A stretch of 64,000 bases of DNA from Eretmocerus hayati. Taxonomy: Eukaryota; Arthropoda; Insecta; Hymenoptera; Aphelinidae. Location of the stretch: the NCBI GenBank assembly GCA_029851415.1, contig CM056742.1:192243344-192307343 (forward strand). The letters are read 5' to 3'. Positions 21,840 to 34,775 of the stretch are shown in pieces; within the stretch, counting starts at the first letter, position 1, and the number at the start of each line of letters is the position of its first letter. The notes beneath the pieces were generated by a model. The model had not been told where the DNA came from. It made no database searches and was given only the letters and a program-made list of their open reading frames with translations. Position numbers and translations under genes: made by a program.

Positions 21840-24608
21840 CAGTGTGATCAGATGGTTCAATGGTACCAAACCTTTTGGGACAGAGAGATGATTCTATAGG
21901 GCAAAACTGACCACGGAATAGAGTTTAGATGGTCATTTTGCGTCGGAAAGTGTGTTTGGATCCTTGTTCTAGACCATTATCTCATTTGTAAGCCGGAATA
22001 AGTAAGATCATGCTCTCGGTCGCTTACGCCCAAATAGCCAAAGTAATGCCTATTTTTGACACGGAAAAGAGAACCTATAGCTCACCAATGGCTCGAGGCT
22101 CGTCCCCGCAACTTTTTACACGTACTTGGAGGTAATTTGGGGAATACTTTCATATAGATTGGTGCACATCAGTCCAGATCGGAGACCGTGGTCCAAAGAT
22201 ACCATTTTTTCTCAGACGATGAAATGCGGCATTTTGTAACGCTGGGCAAAAAAAATTTTAAAAAATAACCTCCGCCAAATTTTTTCACTAAAAGTAGATG
22301 TCTCAAGAAACATTTTCGCATTGGTTCGGCGGAAAAAATTGGGATATATTTTTGGAATTAAGTCCTGCATTTCCGACTTTTTCGAAAATAGCTCAACTTG
22401 TACCTGCTGAAGCTCCAACAAAAAGTGTGATAATTGACTTTTACAAGTAGGAAAATTGTAGGTCTTTCCAGGACCTTCAAAATGACTACTGGTAGAAGTA
22501 AATTATCTCCTCTCTTGTTGGATCTAGGTCGCCCACAAGATAACGCAGAAATTGCCAAAATTTGCTCTCAATGAATATCTTGCAGAAATCGTCAGACTGA
22601 CTCATTAGTCTGGAACAAATTTTCTCTGGAAAGTATTGTTGTTAACAAAAAAAATGCGCCGAAGTACGTCGGAAAGTGTTGGATACTGTTGGAACTATGG
22701 ATTTTCTAAAATAGTCTAAAAAAGGGCCTAAAATGGCCCTTTCATAGAGCCTAGGGCCTACAGGAGGGGGCCGAAGAAATCTGGAAAAAATTTTGTCGTA
22801 CTATTGGAACACAGTACTGAGAGAAAAAAATTTTTGGGGATTTTTCCCAGACCCCCCTGATGACGGTTTTGTCCAGCTTGCTCCAGAATGACTCATTATG
22901 TATATTTGTGGATGCACTCATGCCCTGGTACAGGCTAGCATTGTGCGGTTCGATCAGATCCGATCTGTTCTGGACTTTTCCGGTCAAGTTCGGTTTAGTT
23001 CGAATTCGTTCGGGCAGGTTCGGGGCTTTGATATACCTGACTTAGTCATTCCGAAAATTCAGAACAGTTGATCTAACTTTTCTAAAATGACATATTCATG
23101 CTAACCTATCTATACTTCAATATGATAATATCTTTGCGAACTTCATAAGAAACATTTTTGACCCCTTGGATTAATCAGCCATCATGATCTTATAATCACC
23201 ATTATTGATCTATAAAAATATTCCGGAGTCCTCTAGCTCATCAAGATCATTTGCAAGCCAAACATGTGGTACCGAGAAAAGCAATAATGCCAGTTCATAA
23301 TTATCCGTAAGTCATTGAGATAGAAGGTCATATTTCTAGGAGCTTTTTACTCAAAACTTCCAAGTGAGTACAACAATATTGAATCTGCAGGTGACGTTTT
23401 CAAGTGACGATAATCTTGCTGAATCAGGAATACAAATTGAGATATGTTTCTGTTCAGATTAGTCTAAAAGTAGATTGAGTACTCGAGTGCTACAATCGCT
23501 GATTTTCATGACGAGCGCTGCAAACAAAGTTCACTTAGACGCCCGCAATGTGCTAGATTGTAGATGGGTGACTATGAAAATTTATGAGTACGCTCAGTTG
23601 ATGATTTTTTCATTGTTACATTCATAAAGATAGTTATCCTGCAATTATAAAACCTTGCATATGCGATGACTGAGGTATGAATTAACTCTGGGAGTATGTT
23701 ATTCATTTTCATATAGTATAGCAATGTATAGTATTGCTTCCCATATCTCTTATAGTTTCTGTATTTAAGAGCCCCTAGTTTTGATCTTCTGTGCAAATCT
23801 GAAAGCCAAGTTATTGTGTAGCCAAACGATAGTGTGTGCCCTGGATACATGGATTTTATTCCCGATTCTTAGAGTTGATTACTTACAGTCAATCCCAGAT
23901 ACATCCAGAACGCTGGACAATTGCAGAAGGAATTCACGAACTATGCGATGTAATATGTCAAAAACTGGGGATTCTCATATTCAAAATTTAGCAGGAAAAG
24001 GTGCTTCTATGATGGAAATTGCCAAGCTTAGCAGAGTCTGAGAGAAATAACGTTCACCACACCATCATAGTATATAAACCTTGTTGATCTGTAAGTATTG
24101 CCGTGGCAACAGTAAACAAACTCAATTATCGACTTTGAAAGTATCTGTGCGGTAGAACTTGAGCACTTGCGCAATGATGTTTTGATCAATGGTTTTACAC
24201 ATGGGTATAATCGCGATAACTTACACACTTTGTGCCCAAAAATTCAGAGATTGAATATTGAGTCTGTGCCTGTCTGAGTCGACTTTTTTCATTCCTTTTC
24301 GCATATTGAGTGATAATATGGGATAAAACATACGCAGAAAGTTTTTTGGAACGTTTGAGGATATTATATGAGAGGTTCTACAGAACTTTTAACTTGGGTT
24401 GCTGAAAAGTGAAATTTTTTTTCTCATGGCACGCGTCTGGAACCGATTTTGCTGTCCAGTAGGGCCTCCTAAATGAGTAGAAAAATACGTGCCCACTGGT
24501 GTGGTAGGATGTTATTTCTGTAATTAATAAAGACCATTATTAGCTGTCCGAGGTCCATGAAGCGCGGCTGATTCAATTCTAATCTACTCACTCACAACAC
24601 GCAAAATC
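21840..24608. other. Non-coding stretch, unassigned
   Basis: No supported gene. A short run at about 22938-23030 has degenerate repeats of GGTTCGG/AGTTCGG. The rest shows no recognised element. Confidence 0.4.
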
Positions 24609-25447
24609 TAAGGTAAGTGTACCCAACTTGCCTCCGTACCCAACTTGCCCCCATATGCCGATCTCAAGAATGGGCGCTCGTTGACCTTCCCGCAACTTTT
24701 TTTTTCGTTTGTTATGTTAAAATATGAGAAAATACGTAGTTTTCAACGACCTCGGATCATTTCTGCGTTCTCCAGAAAATATAAAGTGAGTTTTCCATTT
24801 TTCGTGTTTGCACGGCTAAGAAATCACCAAGGAAATCACGTTCACTAAAACCGGTGCCAATTTATTTTTATTCGACCAATCTCTACATACCTTAGCGCAT
24901 TCGATTTCTTGTCTCAAGACCTTCAAAATCCGCTCTTCAGGGTTGCAGAACTCTGATTTGGAGCGATTTTATGTACAAAACATGAAGATGGTTTGAGAAT
25001 CAAGAAGGCCGACATCGGAGTGTACCCAACATGCCTCCATATGGTTATCTCAGAAAGGCGTGCAGTATGACTTTTTTTACCACTCAGAACGTGTTTATCA
25101 CGTCAAAATAGGTCGGAAACGATGTCTTGGGCCAGCTCAAAGCTACAAGTGTCGCTGCACGGTGATCAAAACGGATCAAAGCAATTTTATTCACTTCATC
25201 GCCGATTTACATTGTTTTAAATGATGGGGGCAAGTTGGGTACACACTTTTGTAAACTCTCAAGAATCACCTTTTGGGAGAATTCAAACAGTTCGGCTCCA
25301 CTTCATCCAAATTGGACGTATCTTAGCTCATTTTAAAGGTCTTGAGACAAGCTTCAAAATGAGTTAAAGTACGTTGGAAAATATTGAGATTAGCCAGAAT
25401 TATTAAGAAAATGGCTTAATGGGGGCAAGTTGGGTACACTGACCTTA
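24609..25447. mobile_element. 0.84 kb MITE-like element with TACCCAACTTGCC ends
   Basis: The ends are inverted repeats of about 28 bp: the left begins TAAGGTAAGTGTACCCAACT, the right on the other strand TAAGGTCAGTGTACCCAACT. The end word also occurs inside, at 24635-24652 and 25020-25040 in left orientation and 25226-25246 in right orientation, suggesting nested or partly duplicated ends. No ORF of interest. Confidence 0.7.
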
Positions 25448-26460
25448 TTTAAAACACAGATACACCCTGTATTCCACTAGTTTTCTGTTTTCTGACCATG
25501 TTGGACAAGTGGGAGTACTCGAGTCCCACCTATTTGCGTTTAGGCGTCCCCACCCGTCTTTTCACAGAATTCACTATAAAATCCCTAAATCGAGTCTATA
25601 GTGACACTTATGGGAAGGGGATGGGCCCCTCAGTGTATTACAGCTGTTTTCGAGTTTTATATGAACGATTGCAATGCCATAGTAGCGCCCACATGACCTC
25701 CATCACATGTTTTCATCGATTAAATTTCTGTAACGCTTCTCATTCGAATAACCTTCGATGCCAGGACATGAAAACTGTGGGATATTGTTCATAAAAATGT
25801 GATAAAAAATGGACAAAACATTTCAGAAGCGTGCTATCCTCCCCGTTTACGTACCATGAGAATGTGACCTTTTTTAGTCGAGTGGGCGCATGGACTTACC
25901 CATCTTCTTGAAGCTATCAATTCAACGCAGGTGGTCGCACGCATCAATACGGGATATTTTTAATATTGTTTCAAGCTATCAAAATCGGTGTTGATCATGT
26001 ACTTATCGCAAATATTATTTCTTCATTAGCTGAGTACGGGAGATCTCAAACTTTTCGTGAAAACTCGGTTACGCGATTTCGACGTTCATCCATGACTACC
26101 ACGTCAAAGGCACGCGACTAGAACCAATGCTTTCTCAAAATATAAGGTGTCCAGATGGTCACTAAATTTTGGCAGAATTTTTCGAGCAATATTATTTTCG
26201 CAGCAGGCTTAAGAAATCAGGAAATGGCGCGAGTACACTGAGAGATACCCAGAAATGGAGGTTTGCGGTCCGAGCTGCGCATAGCCAGTTTCCTTTGACA
26301 GAACAGGGAATCGAGTACATATTCAGAGGCCCTGGGACCTATCATATTCTGCTTCGACAACTTGACAAACACTTGAAGGTTCAGAGACAGCGTGCAGTAC
26401 GCACAATATCAAAAGTCCTGTAGAATTTTTCATATGTGATATCCACATGTATAAGGCATA
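25448..26460. other. Non-coding stretch, unassigned
   Basis: A 98-codon ORF at 25498-25794 with several Cys is not recognised and has no supporting context. Nothing else seen. Confidence 0.35.
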
Positions 26461-26470
26461 GGGAAATGTG

Positions 26471-27510
26471 TGCACGGAACTGACATATGCAGTTTTTGAC
26501 GTTTTGCTGTCTAGCGAAGAATCCTGATGCGATTGGACCACATGATCTTAAAATTTGTGTTTAGATGGTCGATTTGGATCGGAAATACATACTCCGGAGC
26601 ATAGAAATCTATTTCTCCGTCTTTTTCGTGCTATTGAGTGTCACAGGGAACAGCTTTTGAATGCATGGAAGTGACATGCATGGAACTGACCTTTCGCCTT
26701 AAAATCGTTCGCAAAAATACTAGAGTCGACATAGAAACTTTTCCTCGTAAATTTCATCTATCTCCCCATATTTCAGTGAAAAAAGTTGATTGCGCCCAGA
26801 TATTTCGACTCTTAGTTGGTTAACATGGTATGCACGGAACTGACAAAGTCATTTACATGTCCAATTTTCGGCTAAGAATGCACATGCAGCGCTCATAACT
26901 TTGAAAGTGGACCGTCCATCGTGCTGGGATTTGATAATTTGACATATTTCCTTGACATTTCGTCCACGACAGAGTGACATAGAGTGAATTTAGGATACGC
27001 TGTGAGCATTTTGAATGAATATCTCATTTATAGTGAAAATCTCATAACAAGATGGAGGCACATGGCTTGGGGATTAGAATACGAGTTCTGAACATAATAC
27101 CTATGGAAAATGGTTGGTTTCATATTTTACTTCAAGGAAAGAATTTTAGCATACACTTAGCGACTCTTACTCCGACGCTGGCGCTGAAATTTTCCGGCAA
27201 AATTTACCGCAAAATTTGCCGGCATCGGTGGCGCTCTGTCGGTAACCTGTGAAATTTTCCGCTATTGCTGCAGTTTGCCCGCGCGGTTTGCCGTCTTTTT
27301 CACGGCAAACGCTATCGGCAACGCATAAATACGGTAAATCGCGCCGGCAAACTGTAGCAAATGCGGCAAATGTTACACGTTATCGACTGAGCGTGACGTT
27401 TGCCGGCAGATTTTGCGGTAAAACTTGCCGCAAAATTTTACCGCAAAATTTAGAATACGGGCCCTGGAGGTATACGTCGATCTCCAAATGTAACAATGCA
27501 CGGAACTGAC
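26471..27510. repeat. Spaced copies of TGCACGGAACTGAC
   Basis: The 14-mer TGCACGGAACTGAC or a one-base variant occurs at about 26471, 26662, 26677, 26831 and 27497, always in the same orientation, between unrelated AT-rich spacers. It may be an internal repeat of one transposon or repeated subterminal sites. Confidence 0.6.
27170..27465. repeat. Cluster of TTTGCCGGCAAA-like inverted motifs
   Basis: Within ~295 bp there are more than ten variants of CGGCAAA / TTTGCCG / TTTACCGCAAAATTT, on both strands. The ends of the cluster are inverted copies of AAATTTTGCGGTAAA-type sequence. It sits inside the TGCACGGAACTGAC region and looks like a short palindromic MITE. Confidence 0.6.
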
Positions 27511-28206
27511 ATTCTGCCCCTTAATCTTTAAAAACGAAGAAGAGGAGTGAACGTATCGGTCTGGAAATTTATCCTCAAATGTATTTCAACAGAATACATG
27601 TGGGAAAATTTGAATAGAGTGATTTGGAGCTTGCTCGTCGAAATCAAAGGTCATAACCTGTTCCGGGTCAGTTATCGCGATAGTACTCATATATATTGAT
27701 TCGTTCTGTTCTCACAGTCAGAATATTACAACTGAACTATCATCTTAGTATTGCAGAGTGGATACTCTATATCTTCGTTTTCGGAGGACAAACCCCCTCT
27801 ATTTAATTATTCTCGGACAATTATCTTAAAATGAGTGAGAAGCGAAGGTCACAACTTGAAGATGGCCACAGCGTAGACGTGAGGAATTCGATTAATAATG
27901 GTCGTTGTTCTGAAGATTGAGGGGCTGACGCTTTTGGAAATGAATATCGCATTTCTCCAGCACAGACTCATCAGTCTTGAAATTATAATGAAAGACGAAG
28001 ATGAAACCGTCGTGTTGATGCCAAATCATGAAAGTTATCGAACCACGTGGATAATTATCATATAAAGAGACATGCCGGGTAATTTTCCCCCACGGAATCC
28101 CTACATCAGGCCTGCCAACATAAAATCAAAATCAGTGTTGCCAACATGACAGCGCGAAAAGTCCCTAGATTTTTTATGTTCGTGTACATATATTTGCTGA
28201 TGGGTC

Positions 28207-28243
<37 letters not shown>

Positions 28244-28980
28244 AATCCTCTTTTGTGAGGCAGCCCAATACACAGAATACGTTATGTATCCTTCTTACTG
28301 CACCAATATATATAGTATATATTGACGTCTTTCATGCGTGCGATACCGGCTCGTAGGATATGGTTTTAAGCGTGTCTGCGTGTGTAGAATTTTCTTCAGT
28401 GAGGCACTCTAATACAAGGAAGATTCTACTGCAACAAAATATATAAATCGTATGTATTGATGTCTCTATTGTGTGCTGAGGAAATTTATTTTTTCATATA
28501 ATTGCAATTAAAAGAATTCTTTGAAACAGTTGATTGTTTCTATCGAGTTTTCTTTAAGTTTAGGGTCAAATTATCGTGTCGAGGGACGTCCCTAGTAAGG
28601 TAAAAGACCCTATTCTGGAACGCTTTTTCGGGAACTTTTACTTTAAGCGTGATTGACATGAATTCAAGTATCCCAAAACACTAAAATCGAGTCACGGTCT
28701 GATAGCCTATCATCTCAAGATTATTTTCTACTTTGGAAATATCAAGTAGAGCCCAAAATAAAAATTCAATCGACAAAATAGTGAAAAAAGATTTTGCCCC
28801 CATTATGGAACACCTAAATTTAATATGTACCCAGTGTTCCGTGCGACTTGTACCTATTATGGAACACTATTTTTAGAGCATTTTTTCATCTTGATAGACT
28901 ATAATCGGATAGATTTGGTGACATGTTCATTTTTTTAACAATGACTCAAGTTGAGTGGAGGATATCTACAATGAACGTAA
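27511..28980. other. Non-coding stretch with microsatellite and a further motif-repeat piece
   Basis: (GT)n lies at about 28208-28242. From 28596 a segment starts TAAGGTAAAAGACCC and has TATGGAACAC three times, reminiscent in layout of the 24.6 kb element but with a different word. No gene seen. Confidence 0.5.
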
Positions 28981-28984
28981 ATAT

Positions 28985-29755
28985 TGTAACGGAGTTCCTT
29001 TACGTTCGTCTGAGGAGTAAAATCGCGCGCGATCAGCTGACCGACACGGCCCCGCGGAACGAGATTCGATGCAAGCCGCCATACGATGCAACGAAAAAGC
29101 GACACTTTCGTGATATAGGTTTACTGCTTGCGCTAAGCAACCGCGCTCGACTCATCAGCATATCGCATCATCGGATGCCTAATACCGAAATCCGTCTGAT
29201 ATGGTCTACCGTCTGAATGCATGCGCCACCATTCGATTGCTGTTGATAGTATTGCTAGATATACAATGATGAGATTGATATCTATGTGTTTCTTTGGGCA
29301 GAATTTGAAGTCTGATTGGATAAGATATTGCTTCCATATCTAAACGGTACGGAGTTTCATTGTAACATCTTAAATCCAAAGATTCAGTGAATCCCAATAA
29401 AATTCTGCATTTTGTGAACCTAAATTAAGTAGTGAGGATTCAGATTTAAATTTAAAAGCTTTTTATGTCCCCCACCATAACCTTCTAAAGAGTTCACCCA
29501 AGGCCAAGGACTCGTCATTCCATTAACATGATAGGGCTTAATACTTGAAAAATGATGCGAACTATCTCAATCACTGAGGGGCTTATTGGCAAACCTCTTT
29601 ATCGGTTTGGGTATACGACGAGCTTTCAAGAGCTTGAACCTCAGTTTCAAGTCGATCAAAGTTTCAGTTTGTATTGATATTTTCATATATCATACCAAGG
29701 TTAATCTTGGAACTCCGTTCCTTACGCGTTTCTCAAACGCACGCGAGTTTTTATG
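28985..29755 (-). mobile_element. Dispersed repeat family A, copy 2
   Basis: Reverse complement of the 7.78-8.59 kb repeat over almost its full length, including the GC-rich end (28990-29220) and the outer block read on the minus strand as CGTGCGTTTGAGAAACGCGT. The internal part around 29540-29720 aligns with 7850-7990. No coding sequence. Confidence 0.7.
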
Positions 29756-30095
29756 AATATTATTGAAAATATAGAGATTATATAGATGAACATCGTGTGT
29801 ATAAGGTAAGATTTGAGTATTGTTGTGAGAAAATTGTCGGGATATTGGTAATTATATCGATGAATGGAAGGAAAGAACCGATTACGAAATCAAAAATGGT
29901 TATTATCACATAGAACGTCAACAAATTCAAATTAAGTCATCAGAATAAGATTAATCTTCGTATTGTGAAGGACTTGTATCTAATGAGTTTTGACTAGATA
30001 CAATAATTACTTAATGGAATTAAAATTATTAGTTTCTGTGCAATTTGAATTGCGTTCCTGGTATTTTTGGAAGATACGATTTCTTTGAATAACTT

Positions 30096-30900
30096 ATCTC
30101 CCCCCCCCCACTTCAGTCTAACTTGGCGAGTATGGCCATCCTTTCCCCCTATCACTTCATCTGGGATCAAAAATTGAATTTCAACTCTTGAGGGTCATGA
30201 AATCAGGGGAAACATGTCGAGTAACTATTTAGCAAAATTTAGCAAAATTTAAACTTGATAAAAATGGGAAGAGAATCAAAAATAATAATTTCAACTCTTG
30301 AGAGTCGTGAGATCAAGAAAAGTATGTCAAGTAATTGTTTTGCAAAATCTGAACGTGAAACGCATGGAAAAGGATTAATTACATTACGATTTGACTTTCT
30401 CGGTAATTTTGACTCAGCTTGAGTTTCTCACCATCTCCTTTGTCTACGAAATGTAATAAAAATAATATCTTATTCAGACAATTGAGAAGAAAAGGAAACC
30501 AGAAGATTCAATCTAGCATTGATCGGTTTAGTTTAAAAATCAGTAGAGATGGTGAGTACGTCAAGTTGAGTCAAAATTACCGAGAAAGTCAAATTGTAAT
30601 GTAATCAATCCTTTTCCATGCGTTTCACGTTCAGATTTTGCAAAACAATTACTTGACACACTTTTCTTGATCTCACGACTCTCAAGAGTTGAAATTAATA
30701 TTTTTGATTCTCTCCCCATTTTTATCATGTTTAAATTTTACTCAATTTTGCTAAATAGTTACTCGACATGTTTCCCCTGATCTCATGACCCTCAAGAGTT
30801 GAAATTCAATTTTTGATCCAAGATGAAGTGATAGGGGGAAAGGATGGCCATACTCGCCAAGTTAGACTTTTGGAAAAAGTGAAGTGGAGGCGGGGAGATT
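30096..30900. repeat. Foldback hairpin at the end of L copy 1
   Basis: Arms about 30096-30438 and 30544-30900, with a ~105 bp loop, highly similar. The same hairpin with the same loop sequence is at 56.70-57.52 kb. A part of one arm only is at 42.53-42.68 kb. Both outer ends carry C/G runs near AACTTGGCGAGTATGGCCAT. Confidence 0.8.
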
Positions 30901-32905
30901 TCAATACTTGGCTATGGTAATGACTGAATATTCTCAGATTGAAAAACATGCTGTGAATAGTAGCATGTAGGAAAACACAGAAAACTTCTATGTATCTCAT
31001 CCATAAAAATCATTCTCCTGATTAACACTAGTGTTCTTCATTCCAAGATGAACATGTTTTGATCACGAGCGAAGAAAAATCTGGAGAAGCCAACTTTGTA
31101 TTTTCGTTAGCAAGACTCTTGGAATTAGTTCATGGAATCGACTTGATCAAAGATTTCTAACTCAACTTGTGATGGTGCTTGCAAGAAAAAGTTTTTGGAT
31201 CACGAGGGACTTCTAGATTGTGGAAATTCCCCACATGACGAACCACATCCACTCTTCAGCAATACAGGATACTAACTATCAAAGTGAATAACTAATAACT
31301 AATTGATGAATGATACATAGAATTACATCTATTATCCAACATTTTTCAAGAACCAAATACTGAAATAAATTCCATGTAGCACATTGCTAATTCATAACAC
31401 ATCAAGAAGTTGGAGCAATCCATGCAAACTCATTCTGAGGGAAATGATTCTGAGGGAAATGAAGGTTCAATAGCAATATGTGATGTGTTTAGATTTCTGA
31501 TGTAATGATCCTCAAGATACTTCCAGATAGATGTATGGATCCAGTTTGTTCATTGATTGACTTCTCAACCAATCATTTTTTCAATTTGAACTCATCATTT
31601 CCCACCAAGAGCGTACATGTGCTTTTCTTTCTCCATAATATTCTTGATAAAACAGAATAACCTTGTACAGCTTTCTAATCCTGATCAAAAATTAACCTAT
31701 GCCATCACGATCACGAAGTATATGGCAAGAATGTGAGTGACACGCCAAGAAAGTAAAATCCATAATATACCATATGAGTAAGAGTCTAGCTGAGACCTTT
31801 GGATTAGAGTATTACGCAATGGAAGTATAATATTCAAAAGTAACCAGAGCAGCACCAGAGATCAGTGCTTATATACCACAACAACTGTTCTTGTGAAGTC
31901 GTCAATTGGACTGACCTGTCTCACAACATCTAGATGTGAGAGACGATCCCTCTTAATGTGTTGGACATTGACAGGTTTATATCGAGACACCAAAAGCACT
32001 TCGAAGGATATCCCATTGGTTGCACTCTTGTTCAACTAGAGTGGTTTATGATGAACTTTCCTTTGAAACGCACAATTTATAGCTCCAGAGTTGGGTCTGT
32101 CTGAACTAAAGGAAACTGAAAGTCAATACACTGCTGTGAAATGTACATTGATACTGGCACTCATTTTTTCTCACGACCAAATCCTAAATTCTCCAAATAT
32201 TTTTGAAGATCATCTCTGGACACTGCACAACAGCAAGAATGACACATATTTTGGCCTATTATTCTTATATCACTTCAGACAAGAGAACCCACAATAATAG
32301 GCTCTCATTCCTCCAACGATGAGAGCTGATGTCTACAAGCTCGCTGCAGGCGTTGCTACGATTGGCATCAATCGGAATTCAATCTCTGTTGTCATCTCTA
32401 CATAATATAACCAAAATAGTAATAAAAAAAGTTACAACATGTTACTCAATGTTACTGCTGGAGCGGAATAACGCCGTCTGCTACACACGCGGACGCATCA
32501 AAATATCACCCGCGATCTCACCAGATCTCGCGGTCGACCATCCCGCGTGGACGACATCAACAATCGATTATGTTCGACTTCGAGTGTCTTGACGCGGCTG
32601 AAATCTTGACGCGAAAAAATTCGGAAGGGTCGAAATTAGTGAGCAAGATATTTTGGCACTAAACGTTGTCAGCGATGAAATGACTCGCCAATATCCTTGT
32701 TGAGGATCGAAATAACGGGCTCAGAGGGATTAAGGCCCCCTGAACCCAGAAAAGCATGAAATAAGTAAGTTCGAAAAAATGTGTGAGGTTGAAACGGCCC
32801 AACTCAGCGTATATAAGCTACGGCGGTCTTGCGTGCGCTCTCTCTTTCCCACATGTCTTTCTCTTCCATATATTCACCAGCAAGGCGCTACCGCGCCTTT
32901 TGATG
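30900..32905 (+). mobile_element. Large repeat family L, copy 1
   Basis: About 2 kb that recurs at 42.68-45.16 kb (plus) and 56.70-52.30 kb (minus). It follows directly on the foldback hairpin. Near its far end are CGTATATAAG (32811, TATA-like), a CT-rich run and the hairpin-prone CAGCAAGGCGCTACCGCGCC before TTTTGA. No conserved ORF is seen in all three copies, so it is probably non-autonomous. Confidence 0.75.
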
Positions 32906-33758
32906 TATCAACAACGACTAAGTTATTGCACTCGTAAAAAAACACATACGTATCAAACGTAATCTCTTATAGAATATTATGGTTTTGATAATTACAATTT
33001 TCCCATAAAATGATGAAGCATGTTTTTTTATGATGATAAAATATCTCATCGTGAAAAATAAAAAAAGACTCTGGTAGATTGAATATCCACGCTTGTACAC
33101 TCTCCAGCGCCAGAGACCATTCAAGGCTTTCCTTTTTTCATACTTCGCGTTATAAGATTAATTTGCTCTTGCAAAGCTTTTTTCTGATCTATCAATTCTC
33201 TTTTCTTAGCCATCTTTTCCTCTTTTCCTTTCTTATCTTTGAACTTCTTCAATTCCATTTGATAAAAAGTATCAGAGCACGCAGCGGTGAAAGCTTTCTC
33301 TCTCTTGTTTTTCGATTTTGCTAAACTTTCATTCTTTTTTCGGGTAAATATTCCTCTGGAAGGGTGCAAATTTCATGGAAATCTCCAGTTTTCCTCTCAG
33401 AGCCTCCTAAAAAGACGCGCATTAATCAAATGTTTGGGTGAATCATATAGAGATAACATGTCAAGTGGTAACTATCATTTTCTCAGTTTACGGTGTGCAA
33501 GAGATTGACATCTTTAACCAAATCCACCGAAGGGTTGCTGATATGATCTCCATTCTATGTATTGACATCAATTCTAGAACAAGAATTGCCTGGTATGAAG
33601 ATGAAAGCAATTGAAAATATTTCAGTAAGAGGGTAGTCAAGCTGACAGGCTAAACTACTCACTAGCCTTCTCCTGATCTTTCCCCATGGAATAAGACAGC
33701 TGATTGCATGGCAAATCCTGTGGCAATTGATCAGCTGTAGGAACCAAAATTCCATCTT
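32906..33758. other. Non-coding stretch between L copy 1 and the retroviral remnant
   Basis: A minus-strand Lys/Glu-rich ORF of 82 codons at 33121-33369 is not recognised; its AT-rich DNA would give such composition by chance. A 5' LTR for the element at 33.76 kb should lie here or to the left but I could not identify one. Confidence 0.3.
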
Positions 33759-34775
33759 TTGCAGGAATTGATTGATCTGTTATATTGCTCTCACTTGACA
33801 GGAAAGACGAGCGATTATGATGAAAGAATGAATGAAAGCTTGAGCGTGAATAATGAGAATATGCATGTAGATCATTCCTCATATCCACAGGCAAATGTAT
33901 ATGAATTGGATGGGAAATTCAAACGATTCAAATACCTTACACGGTGTGTAGAAAACCATGTCAATCTTCTCAGATTCATTGGAATTCCAAATTCACCAAA
34001 AGGTGATTGTTTATTTTGGTCCCTGATAAAATGTTGTGATTCAACTTTGACAGTACGCGAATTACGCACAGATTGATTGGAAAATGGTGATATAAATTCA
34101 TGCATAGAGCCAGAAGGAGCTCGTAAAATTCTCTTGTCTGATGAAGAATATGGGAATGATGACTGCATATTCCTCTTTTCACGCTTATATGAAAGGAATG
34201 TCTGCATCCACTCGATTAATGAGAAAAGTGTAATACAGTACTACCACATCGCTTTCGATGAAAACGAGCCTTAAATTCATCTATATTTTGAAATGGCAGC
34301 AAAACATTATACTCCCCTGTTGCTGACGCAGGCCACGCTATGCGAAAAATCACATGACTTAGACGAGAAAGACTGCACGCGCGATGAAAACGGACACACT
34401 GAAGACCAAGATAAAAACATTCCGAGTGCGAAAAATGACACTTCGGAGAGTTCTCAACCACAGCCGGACAATCAACATATCAAGCCAAAAGCGCATAGGG
34501 CTGCTCTTGAGAAGTACCTCGTGGCGCAAGCGCGACCACCGCGTGAGAAACCTCCATGGGCACTTGGAGATGATGAGCGAGCGCATCCATTTCAAAAATT
34601 GTATGCTGTAGATGACTATCCATTCCGCTATCAAAAAAATCTTGCATTTTTTGCCACGCGTAATACAGGCTTTAAAACAGAAACAATTCAATCATTAATT
34701 GAGAAAAATTACATCGACCCCAAAGTATTGCAGGACGGGGAATTCTCAATTGGTGATTATTTGAATTTCACGTGA
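33759..34775 (+). pseudogene. OTU-type cysteine protease-like domain, two internal stops
   Basis: One frame runs through the segment, broken by TGA at 34074 and TAA at 34272. The signature KGDCLFWSLI (about 34000-34030) matches the OTU nucleophile block (D-x-C-hydrophobic), with WxxxG-like spacing after it, YGNDDCIFLFS (about 34149-34181) matching the central block, and LYFEMAAKHYTPL (34281-34319) matching the C-terminal strand and catalytic His block. OTU proteases remove ubiquitin-like modifiers, and the domain is known from viruses and some transposable elements. The 150 codons after it (34330-34775) are hydrophilic and unrecognised. The integrase frame begins at 34772, overlapping by 4 bases. 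Alternative: a captured host fragment unrelated to the retroelement. Confidence 0.6.

Noticed and set aside
34359..34691. Minus-strand ORF of 110 codons over the OTU tail
   Set aside because: Shadow of the plus-strand frame with recognisable blocks nearby; no motif of its own.
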